This document shows positions 45,750 to 55,127 of a stretch of DNA of 64,000 nucleotides, in pieces. The notes under the pieces were generated by a model that was given only the letters and a program-made list of their open reading frames with translations, made no database searches and was not told the DNA's origin. Within the stretch, counting starts at the first letter, position 1; each line of letters begins with the position of its first letter. Origin of the DNA: Paraburkholderia megapolitana (GTDB taxonomy: Bacteria > Pseudomonadota > Gammaproteobacteria > Burkholderiales > Burkholderiaceae); NCBI RefSeq assembly GCF_007556815.1, contig NZ_CP041745.1, positions 2,829,001 through 2,893,000 of the forward strand. Direction: 5' to 3'. The translations under genes and the position numbers were made by a program.

Positions 45750-46784
45750 ATGATTCCGACCATCAAGGACGTAGCCGCCCACGCGGGGTTTTCGATCGCG
45801 ACGGTCTCGCGCGCGATCAACGCGCCGCACACGGTCAATCCACTCACACTGGAGAAAATCCGCCGCTCGATCGACACGCTGAACTTCCGCCCGAGCCCGC
45901 TCGGCCGGCAACTGCGTGGCGAACGCACGCGCTTGATCGGTGTCGTGCTGCCGACGCTCGCCAACCCCGTGTTCGCGGAATGTCTACAAGGCATCGATGA
46001 CCTCGCCGCCGCACACGGCTATCGGTTGATGCTGATGACGACGCAATACGACGCCGATCGCGAGCGCCACGCGATCGAAACGCTGCGCGCGCAACGCGTC
46101 GAAGGGCTGATCCTGACCGTCGCCGATGCCGACACGCATCCGCTGCTCGACGAGCTTGACCGCGACGGGCTGCTCTACGTGCTGATGCACAACGATACGG
46201 TGCGTCGTCCGGCGGTATCGGTCGACAACCGGCTCGCCGCGTTCGACGGCGTGCGCATGTTGATCGCACACGGTCATCGCCGCATCTTGATGCTGGCCGG
46301 CACGCTCGCGGCCTCGGACCGCGCGCGGTTACGTCATCTCGGTTACGCGCAAGCAATGCAAGAAGCCGGCCTTACCGCTGCGCCCGCGCTCGAAATCGAC
46401 TTCAACGCCAACGAGCTCGCACCTGCTGTGCTCGCGCATCTAACCACTGGCCCGCACCGCCCTACCGCGCTCTTTTGCAGCAACGATCTACTTGCGATGG
46501 TCGTGATGCGCGGCCTGCATCGTGCACGCCTGCAAGTTCCCAACGACATGTCGATCCTCGGCTTCGACGGTCTCGCCATGGGCGAATTGCTATCGCCACC
46601 GCTCGCGAGCATCTGTGCGCCGAATCGCGAGATCGGCAGCGCCGCGTGGCATCGGTTGATCGCGCGCATCGATCGCACCGTACCCGATACGTCACTCGCG
46701 CTCACGCTGCCGCACACGCTGCGCACAGGCGCAACGATCGCCGCAATTTCGCATACAAGCGAGACCCCTCGCACCACCGCCTGA
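45750..46784 (+). CDS. LacI family transcriptional regulator
   Basis: Repressor of 344 residues. The LacI HTH is at the N-terminus (TIKDVAAHAGFSIATVSRAI) with the hinge (PSPLGRQLRGERTRLIGVVL) and a periplasmic-binding-type sensor domain. ATG 45750 fits the family start; a longer open frame upstream is shadow. It heads the ABC/phosphodiesterase operon and probably represses it. The ligand is unknown. Confidence 0.92.
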   Translation: MIPTIKDVAAHAGFSIATVSRAINAPHTVNPLTLEKIRRSIDTLNFRPSPLGRQLRGERTRLIGVVLPTLANPVFAECLQGIDDLAAAHGYRLMLMTTQYDADRERHAIETLRAQRVEGLILTVADADTHPLLDELDRDGLLYVLMHNDTVRRPAVSVDNRLAAFDGVRMLIAHGHRRILMLAGTLAASDRARLRHLGYAQAMQEAGLTAAPALEIDFNANELAPAVLAHLTTGPHRPTALFCSNDLLAMVVMRGLHRARLQVPNDMSILGFDGLAMGELLSPPLASICAPNREIGSAAWHRLIARIDRTVPDTSLALTLPHTLRTGATIAAISHTSETPRTTA

Positions 46785-46821
46785 CTCCCTACGTTCCGCT
46801 CTGACCACAAGGAGACCTCCT

Positions 46822-47946
46822 GTGACCCGCCGTTCCCATTGCAACTCCGTCCCGCTGCTACGCCTCGCGCGCACGGCGTTATCCGCATCCGCGGCAGGCA
46901 TCGCGCGGCTTGCCGCTGCGGTCCGTGTCGCGCCCGTCGCGACCTCGATTGCCGTGCTCAGCACCACCCTGCTCGCCGGCGTTGCGGCACCGCAGTTCGC
47001 CTACGCAGACGAAACCGCGATCTGCTACAACTGCCCTCCCGAATGGGCCGACTGGGCGAGCCAGATCAAGGCGATCCAGCAAAAGACCGGCATCCGTGTG
47101 CCGTTCGACAACAAGAACTCGGGGCAGTCGATCGCGCAACTGATGGCGGAGCAGAAAAGCCCGGTGGCCGATGTCGTCTATCTGGGTGTGTCGTCGGCAT
47201 TCCAGGCAAAAGATAAAGGCGTGATCCAGCCGTACAAGCCCGCACACTGGAACGACATCCCCGCCAATCTGAAAGACCCGCAGGGCTACTGGTTCGCGAT
47301 CCACTCGGGCACGCTCGGCTTCTTCGTCAACAAGGATGCACTTGAAGGCAAGCCGGTGCCGCGTTCGTGGGCCGATCTACTGAAGCCCGAATACAAAGGC
47401 ATGATCGGTTACCTCGATCCGTCGAGCGCGTTTGTCGGTTATGCGGGTGCGGTCGCCGTCAACGAGGCGCTTGGCGGCACCTTCGACAATTTCAAACCGG
47501 CGCTCGACTGGTTCAGCAAGCTGAAAGCCAACGCGCCGATCGTGCCGAAGCAGACCGCTTACGCGCGTGTGCTGTCCGGTGAAATTCCAATCCTGCTCGA
47601 CTACGACTTCGATGCGTATCGCGCGAAATACAAGGACCAGGCGAACGTCGAGTTTGTGATTCCGAAGGAAGGCACGATCTCCGTGCCGTACGTGATGAGC
47701 CTCGTCAAGGGCGCGCCGCATGAAGCAAACGGCAAGAAGGTGCTCGATTTCGTGCTCTCCGACGAAGGCCAGAAGCTGTGGGCCAATGCATGGCTGCGTC
47801 CGGTCCGCGCGAGCGCGATGAGCCCCGATGTCGCCTCGAAGTTCCTGCCGGCCAGCGACTATGCGCGCGCACACACCGTCGATTTCGCGAAGATGGCCGG
47901 TCAGCAGCAAAGCTTCGGCGAGCAGTATCTACAGGTGATGCATTGA
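46822..47946 (+). CDS. ABC transporter substrate-binding protein (FbpA/PotD-like)
   Basis: Periplasmic receptor of 374 residues starting at GTG 46822, which follows AAGGAG. An unusually long N-terminal region (about 62 residues) precedes the mature start ADETAICYNCPPEWADWASQ; the signal-like hydrophobic part is TSIAVLSTTLLAGVAAPQFA. The fold is the type II binding class of iron, polyamine and aminoethylphosphonate receptors. The gene order with a phosphodiesterase suggests an organophosphorus ligand. The stop overlaps the next gene by 3-4 bases. Confidence 0.88.
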   Translation: MTRRSHCNSVPLLRLARTALSASAAGIARLAAAVRVAPVATSIAVLSTTLLAGVAAPQFAYADETAICYNCPPEWADWASQIKAIQQKTGIRVPFDNKNSGQSIAQLMAEQKSPVADVVYLGVSSAFQAKDKGVIQPYKPAHWNDIPANLKDPQGYWFAIHSGTLGFFVNKDALEGKPVPRSWADLLKPEYKGMIGYLDPSSAFVGYAGAVAVNEALGGTFDNFKPALDWFSKLKANAPIVPKQTAYARVLSGEIPILLDYDFDAYRAKYKDQANVEFVIPKEGTISVPYVMSLVKGAPHEANGKKVLDFVLSDEGQKLWANAWLRPVRASAMSPDVASKFLPASDYARAHTVDFAKMAGQQQSFGEQYLQVMH

Positions 47947-48767
47947 ACGACGTCACGTTCCCGCTGCGCTGGCGCATCGCGTTGCTTGCGCCGGCGCTCG
48001 CGGTGTTCTGCGCGTTCTGGCTGCTGCCGATGGGCACGCTCGTCCAGGTGAGCGCCGACGGTCATGCGTTCGCCACCTATCGCGCGTTGCTGACCAACTC
48101 GCGTTACATGGAGAGTCTGGGTGCGACCGTGTTGCTGTCGGCGGCGGTCACGGCGGCTACGCTCGTGTTGTCGGTGATATCGGGGTTGCTGCTCGCGCGG
48201 CGTGAGTTTCCCGGCAAGCGCATGCTGCTTGCACTGCTGACGTTTCCACTCGCGTTTCCGGGCGTCGTCGTCGGCTTCATGGTGATCATGCTTGCGGGCC
48301 GTCAGGGGCTGATCGGTGCGTTGTCGCTGAAGCTGACCGGTGACCGCTGGGTGTTCGCGTATTCGATGGCGGGGCTTTTCGTCGGGTATCTGTACTTTTC
48401 GATTCCGCGCGTGATCGTCACGGTGATGGCGTCTGCGACAAAACTCGATGCCTCACTTGAAGAAGCCGCGCGTTCGCTCGGTGCGTCGCCGTGGCAGATC
48501 ATGCGCGACATCGTACTGCCCGCGTTGTCGCCGGGGTTGATCGCAGCCGGCGCGGTGTGCTTTGCCACTTCGATGGGCGCATTCGGCACGGCGTTCACGC
48601 TCGCCACCGATATCTCCGTCCTGCCGATGACCATCTACACCGAGTTCACGCTGAACGCGAACATGGTGACGGCCGCTGGCCTGTCGATCGTGCTCGGCAT
48701 CGTGACCTGGCTCGTGCTGGCACTTGCGCGCAACGCGACCGGCTCCGCGGTTGCGGCTACTGCCTGA
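47943..48767 (+). CDS. ABC transporter permease 1
   Basis: Inner-membrane permease of 274 residues with about six helices and the EAA loop AARSLGASPWQIMRDIVLPA. It starts at TTG 47943, which overlaps the stop of the binding-protein gene (TTGA); no ATG fits better (MNDVTFPLRWRIALLAPALA). It pairs with the second permease to form the pore. Confidence 0.88.
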   Translation: MNDVTFPLRWRIALLAPALAVFCAFWLLPMGTLVQVSADGHAFATYRALLTNSRYMESLGATVLLSAAVTAATLVLSVISGLLLARREFPGKRMLLALLTFPLAFPGVVVGFMVIMLAGRQGLIGALSLKLTGDRWVFAYSMAGLFVGYLYFSIPRVIVTVMASATKLDASLEEAARSLGASPWQIMRDIVLPALSPGLIAAGAVCFATSMGAFGTAFTLATDISVLPMTIYTEFTLNANMVTAAGLSIVLGIVTWLVLALARNATGSAVAATA

Positions 48768-48802
48768 ACGATGTCTCTCTCTGTTCCGATCCGCTGATAG
48801 GC

Positions 48803-49732
48803 ATGAACCCGCTCACCGACACCGCCCCACCTCCCGCCGCCCGGCCGCGACCGCGACCGTTGCCGCGCATATCGTCGCGTACCCCGCTCGCCGCCGGGCA
48901 ATGGTTCGTCACACTGCTGCTGTGCGCGTTCCTGATCGTGCCGGTCGTCATGTCGATCGTCGCCGGCCTTACCGTCAACTATTTCAAGGGCGTATCGAGC
49001 GGTCTCACACTGCGCTGGCTCGCCGAGGTATGGGCGCAGTACAACGGCTCGGTGTTCCTGTCACTCGAAGTCGCGGCGCTGACGCTCGCAGTCACGTTGA
49101 TTACCGGCGTACCTGCGGGATACGCGCTCGCGCGCAGCAAGACGCGAGCGGCACGTTTCATCGAGGAGCTGCTGGTGCTGCCGATCGCGCTACCGGGTCT
49201 CGCATCCGCACTCGCGCTGCTCGTCGTGTACGGCGGTTTCACGGCGTTCCGGATGAGCGTGCTGTTCATCGTCGTCGGGCACGTCGTGTTCACGCTGCCG
49301 TTCATGGTTCGCGCAGTTGCCGCAATCTGCGCGAGCGCCGATCTGCGCACACTCGAAGAAGGCGCCGCGAGCCTCGGCGCAACCTTCATGCAGCGTTTCA
49401 TCACCATCGTGCTGCCCAATGCGCGGCCTGGCATCGTCGCCGGTGCGCTCGCGGTGCTCACGCTGTCGATCGGCGAATTCAACCTCACGTGGATGCTGCA
49501 CACGCCCGACACGAAAACGTTGCCGGTCGGGCTCGCCGATACGTATGCGTCGTTGCGCATCGAGATCGGCAGTGCGTACACGATCCTGTTCTTCATCATG
49601 ACGATGCCGCTGCTCGTCGCGATGCAATGGTTCGGTGTCGACGCTACCGGTCAACGCAACACGGCAAAACCGCGTCGCGCGCGCTCCGCCAATCTGCAGA
49701 ATCCCTCTTCGCTTTCCGACGAATCGCCATGA
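48803..49732 (+). CDS. ABC transporter permease 2
   Basis: Inner-membrane permease of 309 residues with about six helices and the EAA loop AASLGATFMQRFITIVLPNA. A proline- and arginine-rich cytoplasmic N-terminus (TAPPPAARPRPRPLPRISSR) precedes the first helix. It overlaps the ATPase gene by 4 bp (ATGA at 49729). Confidence 0.9.
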   Translation: MNPLTDTAPPPAARPRPRPLPRISSRTPLAAGQWFVTLLLCAFLIVPVVMSIVAGLTVNYFKGVSSGLTLRWLAEVWAQYNGSVFLSLEVAALTLAVTLITGVPAGYALARSKTRAARFIEELLVLPIALPGLASALALLVVYGGFTAFRMSVLFIVVGHVVFTLPFMVRAVAAICASADLRTLEEGAASLGATFMQRFITIVLPNARPGIVAGALAVLTLSIGEFNLTWMLHTPDTKTLPVGLADTYASLRIEIGSAYTILFFIMTMPLLVAMQWFGVDATGQRNTAKPRRARSANLQNPSSLSDESP

Positions 49733-50787
49733 AACTCGCCTCCGTTCCGGTCACGCTCACGCAATGCGCGAAAACGTTCCGCGGTACCCGCGTGCTCGAG
49801 CCGCTCGACCTGCATATCGCCGCCGGCGAAACATTGGTGCTGCTCGGACCGTCCGGTTGCGGCAAGACCACGACGCTACGCATGATCGCGGGGCTCGAAA
49901 CGCCCGATGCGGGTGGCCGTGTTGTCTTCGGTAATGAAGACGTCACTGCTCTGCCGATCGAACGTCGCGAAGTCGGCATGGTGTTCCAGAGCTACGCGCT
50001 GTTTCCGAATCTGACTGTGCGCGGCAATATCGGCTACGGTTTGCGGATCAAGCGCGTCGCGAAGAGCGCCGCTCGCAGCCGCGTCGATGAGCTGCTCGCG
50101 ATGATGCGGCTCACCGCGCATGCCGACAAACCGATCGATCAGCTCTCCGGCGGGCAGCGCCAGCGTGTCGCTCTGGCCCGTGCACTTGCATTGCAGCCAC
50201 GCGTGCTACTGCTCGACGAGCCGCTCACAGCGCTGGATGCGCGTCTGCGCGACACGCTACGCAGCGAAATGAACACGCTGCTGCGCGGCCTGGGCATCAC
50301 GACGGTGTACGTCACGCACGATCAGGCTGAAGCGATGGAACTCGGCGACCGCATCGTCGTAATGAGCGCGGGGCGCATCGAGCAGATCGGCACGCCGCGC
50401 GACATCTACTACCGGCCTGCGAATCGCACGGTTGCGCAGTTTATCGGCACGATCAATCGTCTCGCGGGCGAAACGCGTAACGGACAACTGGCCACGACCG
50501 GCGGTGCTGTGCCACTACCCGCCGCACATACTCATACGCACGCAGGGTCGTCATCACCACACGAGCTCTTCTTCCGCCCCGAAGACGCCTACCTCGCCGA
50601 CCCCGCACAAGCCCATCTACGCGGCACCATAGAGACTGCCGCCTTCCTCGGCGAACGCACCCGCCTGACGATCGCCGGCGCGGCTCCCGATGCGCTCGTC
50701 ATCGATGTCGCCGGCCGCGTCGAACTGGCGCGCGGCACACCGGTCGGCATCTCGATCGCGCAGGACGGGCTGATTGCGTTATCGTGA
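49729..50787 (+). CDS. ABC transporter ATPase (PotA/FbpC/PhnT type)
   Basis: Cytoplasmic ATPase of 352 residues. Walker A is LGPSGCGKTTTLRMIAGLET, signature LSGGQRQRVALARALA, Walker B LLLDEPLTALD, H-loop YVTHDQAEAM. The C-terminal TOBE domain (HELFFRPEDAYLADPAQAHL) includes a short His/Thr stretch AHTHTHAGSSS. It completes an importer with the preceding binding protein and permeases. Confidence 0.93.
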   Translation: MKLASVPVTLTQCAKTFRGTRVLEPLDLHIAAGETLVLLGPSGCGKTTTLRMIAGLETPDAGGRVVFGNEDVTALPIERREVGMVFQSYALFPNLTVRGNIGYGLRIKRVAKSAARSRVDELLAMMRLTAHADKPIDQLSGGQRQRVALARALALQPRVLLLDEPLTALDARLRDTLRSEMNTLLRGLGITTVYVTHDQAEAMELGDRIVVMSAGRIEQIGTPRDIYYRPANRTVAQFIGTINRLAGETRNGQLATTGGAVPLPAAHTHTHAGSSSPHELFFRPEDAYLADPAQAHLRGTIETAAFLGERTRLTIAGAAPDALVIDVAGRVELARGTPVGISIAQDGLIALS

Positions 50788-50839
50788 GAGCCACAACGCG
50801 TCAAACCCGGACACACGCATTCAAAGTCAAGGATTCCCC

Positions 50840-51667
50840 ATGCTGCTAGCCCAGATCAGCGATCTCCACATCAAGCGCCCCGGCGCGCTCGCCTATCGGC
50901 GCGTCGACACCGCGGCGTATCTCGTGCGCTGCATCGCCAGGTTGAATGCGCTCGACCCGCGTCCCGACGCGATCGTCATGACCGGCGATCTGGTCGATCA
51001 AGGCACCGCCGAACAGTACGCGCATCTGAAAACCCTGCTCGCCACGCTCGACATTCCGTACTACCTGCTGGTCGGCAATCACGATGCACGCGGCCCGTTG
51101 CGAGAGGTCTTCGGCGAGCGTCCGGAACTGTCGACAGGCGGCGAATTCGTGCAATACGCGCTCGACATTGGCCCATTGCGGTTCATCGCGCTCGATTCGT
51201 TGGTACCCGGCCAGAGCGGCGGTACGCTTTGCGACGCGCGCCTCGCATGGCTCGCCACGCAACTCGATGACGCGCGTGGAAAACCCGTAGTCGTCGCGCT
51301 GCATCATCCGCCGTTCGACGCGGGCATCGGCCACATGGACGAGATCCGGCTCGATGCGCCGTCGTCGCAACGTCTCGCCGCCCTCATCGCGCAGCATCCG
51401 AATGTCGAGCGCGTACTGTGCGGCCATGTGCACCGGCCGATGTTCGCGCGTTTCGGCGGCACGATCGCATCGGCGATTCCGTCGCCAGCACATCAGGTCG
51501 CGCTCGATCTGCGCGACGATGCGCCGTCCGCGTTCACGATGGAACCGCCCGCATTCGCGCTGCATCGCTACGATGCGGCGACCGGGATCGTCACGCACCA
51601 TGCCTATGTCGAAGCGGCGGACGGCCCCTATCCGTTCTACGAGCCCGAAGGCGCGCTGATCGATTGA
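50840..51667 (+). CDS. GpdQ-like metallophosphodiesterase
   Basis: Dinuclear metal phosphodiesterase of 275 residues. Ligand positions agree with GpdQ numbering recalled from the literature: Asp8 and His10 (ISDLHI), Asp50 (MTGDL), Asn80 (VGNHD), His156 (ALHHPP), with GHVHRP (H196, H198) one residue off. GpdQ-type enzymes cleave glycerophosphodiesters and other organic phosphodiesters. Its place directly after an ABC importer implies that the imported ligand is such a compound. A CAAGGA ribosome-binding site supports ATG 50840. Confidence 0.9.
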   Translation: MLLAQISDLHIKRPGALAYRRVDTAAYLVRCIARLNALDPRPDAIVMTGDLVDQGTAEQYAHLKTLLATLDIPYYLLVGNHDARGPLREVFGERPELSTGGEFVQYALDIGPLRFIALDSLVPGQSGGTLCDARLAWLATQLDDARGKPVVVALHHPPFDAGIGHMDEIRLDAPSSQRLAALIAQHPNVERVLCGHVHRPMFARFGGTIASAIPSPAHQVALDLRDDAPSAFTMEPPAFALHRYDAATGIVTHHAYVEAADGPYPFYEPEGALID

Positions 51668-51737
51668 GCGATTGAGCGTGTGCGGCACGTCGTATGGCGG
51701 CCTGCCGGGCCGCCAGCACGATCGCGGGGGCTCCGGT

Positions 51738-53027
51738 ATGATCGGCACGCTTGAAGCCTTCTGCCGGCCGGTGCGCCGGCTTACCGCCAGTCGTCCCGCT
51801 CATGTCTACGCCCGCCCCTCTTCTCCCGCCGTGCCCGAACGGTCGCTCGCCGGCCTGCTGTTTCTGCTCGCGACGATCGCCGGCGTTTCGGTTGCGAATA
51901 TCTATTACAACCAGCCGCTGCTCGACAATTTCCGCCTGTCGTTTCCGCATAGCGCGTCGTGGGTCGGCGCGGTACCGGCGGTCACGCAGCTCGGCTACGC
52001 GGCCGGCATGCTGCTGCTTGCGCCGCTCGGCGACCGCTTCGACCGGCGCCGTCTGATCCTGCTGCAAATCGCCGCGATCTGTGTCGCGCTGATCGTCGCA
52101 GCGACCGCGCCGACGCTAGAGGTATTGATCGCCGCCAGTCTCGCGATCGGTGTGCTCGCGACGATCGCCCAGCAAGCGGTGCCATTCGCCGCCGAACTCG
52201 CGCCCACTTCGCAGCGCGGTCACGCCGTCGGCACCGTGATGAGCGGTTTGCTGCTCGGCATCCTGCTCGCGCGGACCGCGGCGGGTTTCGTCGCCGAGTA
52301 TTTCGGCTGGCGTGCGGTATTCGGCGTATCGGTGGTGGCGCTGCTCGCGCTGTCGGTACTGATCATCGTGCGCTTGCCGCGCAGTCAGCCCACTTCGACG
52401 CTACCTTACGGAAAGCTTCTCGCTTCGCTCTGGCATCTGACCGTCGAACTACGCGGCCTGCGCGAATCGTCGCTGACAGGCGCGGCGCTGTTCGCGGCGT
52501 TCAGCATTTTCTGGAGCGTGCTGGCGTTATTGCTTGCCGGTGCGCCGTTTCATCTCGGGCCGCAGGCGGCGGGACTATTCGGCATCGTCGGCGCAGCGGG
52601 TGCGCTGGCCGCGCCGTATGCCGGCAAGTTTGCCGACCGGCGCGGGCCGCGCGCGATCATTTCGCTGTCGATTGCACTAGTAGCCGTGTCGTTCGTCGTG
52701 TTCGGGCTATCAGGGGCGAGCATCGTCGGACTCGTTATCGGTGTGATCGTGCTCGACGTCGGCGTGCAGGGTGCGCAGATTTCCAACCAGTCGCGCATCT
52801 ATGCGCTCAAGCCGGAAGCGCGTAGCCGCGTCAACACGGTCTACATGGTGTGTTACTTCATCGGCGGTGCTGTGGGGTCAGGCGTGGGTGCCGTGGTCTG
52901 GCCGGCCTTCGGATGGGTTGGCGTGTCGGTTGCCGGGTTGCTGTTTGCCGGGCTTGCGGCGTGGAGCCATGCCCGCGGACGCCAGCAGAATCCCCAGAGG
53001 AATTGCGACGCAAACCCCACGCTTTGA
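51738..53027 (+). CDS. MFS transporter (DHA1-type exporter)
   Basis: Integral membrane transporter of 430 residues with 12 hydrophobic helices. The first periplasmic segment NIYYNQPLLDNFRLSFPHSA, the GDRFDRRRLILLQ loop and the later GKFADRRGPRAIISLS loop are MFS motifs. The start is uncertain; ATG 51738 is chosen, but GTG 51831 (PERSLAGLLFLLATIAG) is also possible. Substrate unknown. Confidence 0.85.
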   Translation: MIGTLEAFCRPVRRLTASRPAHVYARPSSPAVPERSLAGLLFLLATIAGVSVANIYYNQPLLDNFRLSFPHSASWVGAVPAVTQLGYAAGMLLLAPLGDRFDRRRLILLQIAAICVALIVAATAPTLEVLIAASLAIGVLATIAQQAVPFAAELAPTSQRGHAVGTVMSGLLLGILLARTAAGFVAEYFGWRAVFGVSVVALLALSVLIIVRLPRSQPTSTLPYGKLLASLWHLTVELRGLRESSLTGAALFAAFSIFWSVLALLLAGAPFHLGPQAAGLFGIVGAAGALAAPYAGKFADRRGPRAIISLSIALVAVSFVVFGLSGASIVGLVIGVIVLDVGVQGAQISNQSRIYALKPEARSRVNTVYMVCYFIGGAVGSGVGAVVWPAFGWVGVSVAGLLFAGLAAWSHARGRQQNPQRNCDANPTL

Positions 53028-53029
53028 GG

Positions 53030-53077
53030 GGCAATTGAAAGGGCAACCAAAGCGGCAACTAAAGGGGCAATACCCGT
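53030..53077. repeat. 12-bp tandem direct repeats downstream of the MFS gene
   Basis: GGCAA begins at 53030, 53042, 53054 and 53066, an exact 12-bp period; the unit is approximately GGCAAYYRAAAG and decays in the fourth copy. It starts 2 bp after the MFS stop and lies about 110 bp upstream of the GT9 pair. Function unknown. Confidence 0.75.
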
Positions 53078-53183
53078 AACTATGGCGGGTGGGACAAAAT
53101 CCTTACGGCACTTTATACTTGCCGCCGAAAGATGTCGTAAACATTGACCAGGCACCAATTCGAAAAGGGCCGACGGGGCAATC

Positions 53184-54137
53184 ATGGGTCATAACTCTCC
53201 GATAACGGGGCGTGTTGCTGTAATTTCATCGAAAGCAATAGGCGACTCATTGTTGCTCATGACGGTTGCCCACAACCTGCAACTGAACGGTGCAACGGTT
53301 ACGGTATTCGGCCGCCACATCCATGCGTTGCGCAAGTGGTTCCCCGGTGTCGAAGTCCGACCTCCGCTCGAACCCGCAACTGCGCAAACAGCACTCGGCG
53401 ATTTTTCGCTGGTCCTCGCCCTGCACCCCACACTCGATCTGACCGGCACCCATCCTCGCGTCGTGTTGCTCGACCATCTTTGCAGAAGCGGTTCGCAGGA
53501 ACCGATGGCACGCCGCTTGTTCGATTTCTGTCGCGATGAGCTCAACCTGCCGGTCACGCAGAACATCAACGGCCTCACTGCTCCGGCGGACCTTCAGCAT
53601 CGCAAGCACGCGAGCCGCGTGATCATTCATCCCACCGCAAGCACCACCGACAAATGCTGGCTCAAGTCGCGCTACGTCAATCTCGCGCAACGGTTACGCC
53701 ACAATGGCTTCGACCCGCATTTCGTGGTTGCACCCGAAGAGCGCGCTGAGTGGCTCGACGTCCTGCGCGAAGGATTGAATCTGCCCGCATTCGACACGCT
53801 CGAAGACGTCGCGGCCTCGGTCTACGAGAGCGGCTGGTTTATCGGCAATGACTCCGGCATCGGTCACCTCGCGTCGAACCTCGATATACCGACGCTCTCG
53901 CTGTTCATGCGGCGCGGTATTGCGCGGACCTGGCGTCCGGGCTGGGGCGGCGGGCAGATATTGATCGGCAGTTCGTTTATTCCCGGCGCACACCTCAAGG
54001 AGCGGTTCTGGAAATACGCGCTGACGGTGGGCCGGGTCGAGCGCGCGTTCGCACGGCTGCGGCACGCTACCGGTCAAGTCTCGGCGCAAGCGGCGCCGGC
54101 CGTCACGGCACCGGCGTTCGTGCGGGAAACGGTATGA
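53184..54137 (+). CDS. Glycosyltransferase family 9 protein (1 of 2)
   Basis: GT9-like transferase of 317 residues, the family of ADP-heptose transferases. Visible features are IGDSLLLMTVAHNLQLNGAT near the N-terminus, IIHPTASTTDKCWLKSRYVN (family HPGAS-like region), and GNDSGIGHLASNLDIPTLSL (nucleotide-sugar site). It overlaps a paralogue by 4 bp (ATGA at 54134). The acceptor is unknown; lipopolysaccharide or exopolysaccharide work is likely. Confidence 0.88.
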   Translation: MGHNSPITGRVAVISSKAIGDSLLLMTVAHNLQLNGATVTVFGRHIHALRKWFPGVEVRPPLEPATAQTALGDFSLVLALHPTLDLTGTHPRVVLLDHLCRSGSQEPMARRLFDFCRDELNLPVTQNINGLTAPADLQHRKHASRVIIHPTASTTDKCWLKSRYVNLAQRLRHNGFDPHFVVAPEERAEWLDVLREGLNLPAFDTLEDVAASVYESGWFIGNDSGIGHLASNLDIPTLSLFMRRGIARTWRPGWGGGQILIGSSFIPGAHLKERFWKYALTVGRVERAFARLRHATGQVSAQAAPAVTAPAFVRETV

Positions 54138-55099
54138 ACGCGCGCCTCGAAGCGCGCATGCTGGCCCGACAACATCCAAGTACCGAACCCCGTCTGCACA
54201 AAAGCAATCTTGGCCGGATGGCGTTCTCGATGTCGAACGCGATCGGCGACACGCTGATCTCGATGATCATCGTGAGCAATCTGCTGAAGAACGGCATCGA
54301 CATCGCGGTCTACGGCAACCCCGCGTACGCGCTTCGACACTGGTTTCCCGGTGTCGTCGTGCACCGCCTGCCCGCCGAAGAAGACAGCGCGAACACCTTC
54401 GCCGCCTACGACACCGTTCTGCAGATGCAGTGGAACCAGCCGCTCGTCCGCTTGCTGGATGCACACTCGCGTGTGCGGACGCTACACGACGTCGAGTTCG
54501 GCGAGCATTCGGGGTGCATGGCGGAACGCTTCGCCGACTTTTGCCGCAACGAGCTGGATCTCGACGACGTGGATCTGGCCAACGGGGTTGTAGCGCCCGC
54601 CGGTCTGCTGCACCGGCGGCACGCGAGACGTGTGGTCATTCACCCCGAAGCCAGCACCGACGACAAGCGCTGGCCCGCCGCACGCTTCGTGAAACTGGCG
54701 CGGCGGCTGCAACGCAAAGGTTATGAACCCCATTTCGTGATCGCGGAACACGAGCGGGCGCGCTGGAAAGACATCGATATGTCCGGTGTGCCCGCGCCGG
54801 TTTTCGCCGATCTCGGTACGCTGGCTGCGTGGGTCTACGAATCCGGCTACTTCATCGGCAACGATTCAGGCATCGGGCACCTGGCATCGAATCTCGACAT
54901 TCCAGCCGTGAGTCTGTTTCGCCGCCGCGGCGTGTCGGCACGCTGGCGACCGGCATGGGGTGCGGTGGAGATCATTCTGCCGTGGCAGTGGGTGCCGACG
55001 TCGCGATTGAAGGAGCGTCTGTGGAAGGAGACGCTGACCTGTTCGCGGGTGCTGTCGGCGTTTGTGAGGATGACGCGGCGATATCCGGCGCCCGCATGA
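54134..55099 (+). CDS. Glycosyltransferase family 9 protein (2 of 2)
   Basis: Second GT9 protein, 321 residues, clearly paralogous to the preceding one: MAFSMSNAIGDTLISMIIVS, VVIHPEASTDDKRWPAARFV and GNDSGIGHLASNLDIPAVSL occur in the same order. The N-terminus is about 25 residues longer and Arg-rich. Tight overlap suggests the two work together or form a heterocomplex. A tandem duplication is likely. Confidence 0.88.
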   Translation: MNARLEARMLARQHPSTEPRLHKSNLGRMAFSMSNAIGDTLISMIIVSNLLKNGIDIAVYGNPAYALRHWFPGVVVHRLPAEEDSANTFAAYDTVLQMQWNQPLVRLLDAHSRVRTLHDVEFGEHSGCMAERFADFCRNELDLDDVDLANGVVAPAGLLHRRHARRVVIHPEASTDDKRWPAARFVKLARRLQRKGYEPHFVIAEHERARWKDIDMSGVPAPVFADLGTLAAWVYESGYFIGNDSGIGHLASNLDIPAVSLFRRRGVSARWRPAWGAVEIILPWQWVPTSRLKERLWKETLTCSRVLSAFVRMTRRYPAPA

Positions 55100-55127
55100 C
55101 AGTAGCCATGTCGAGCGCCGACAAGAC

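Noticed and set aside
53030..53077. CRISPR-like repeat array
   Set aside because: The 12-bp repeats are contiguous, without spacers, and no cas gene is present.
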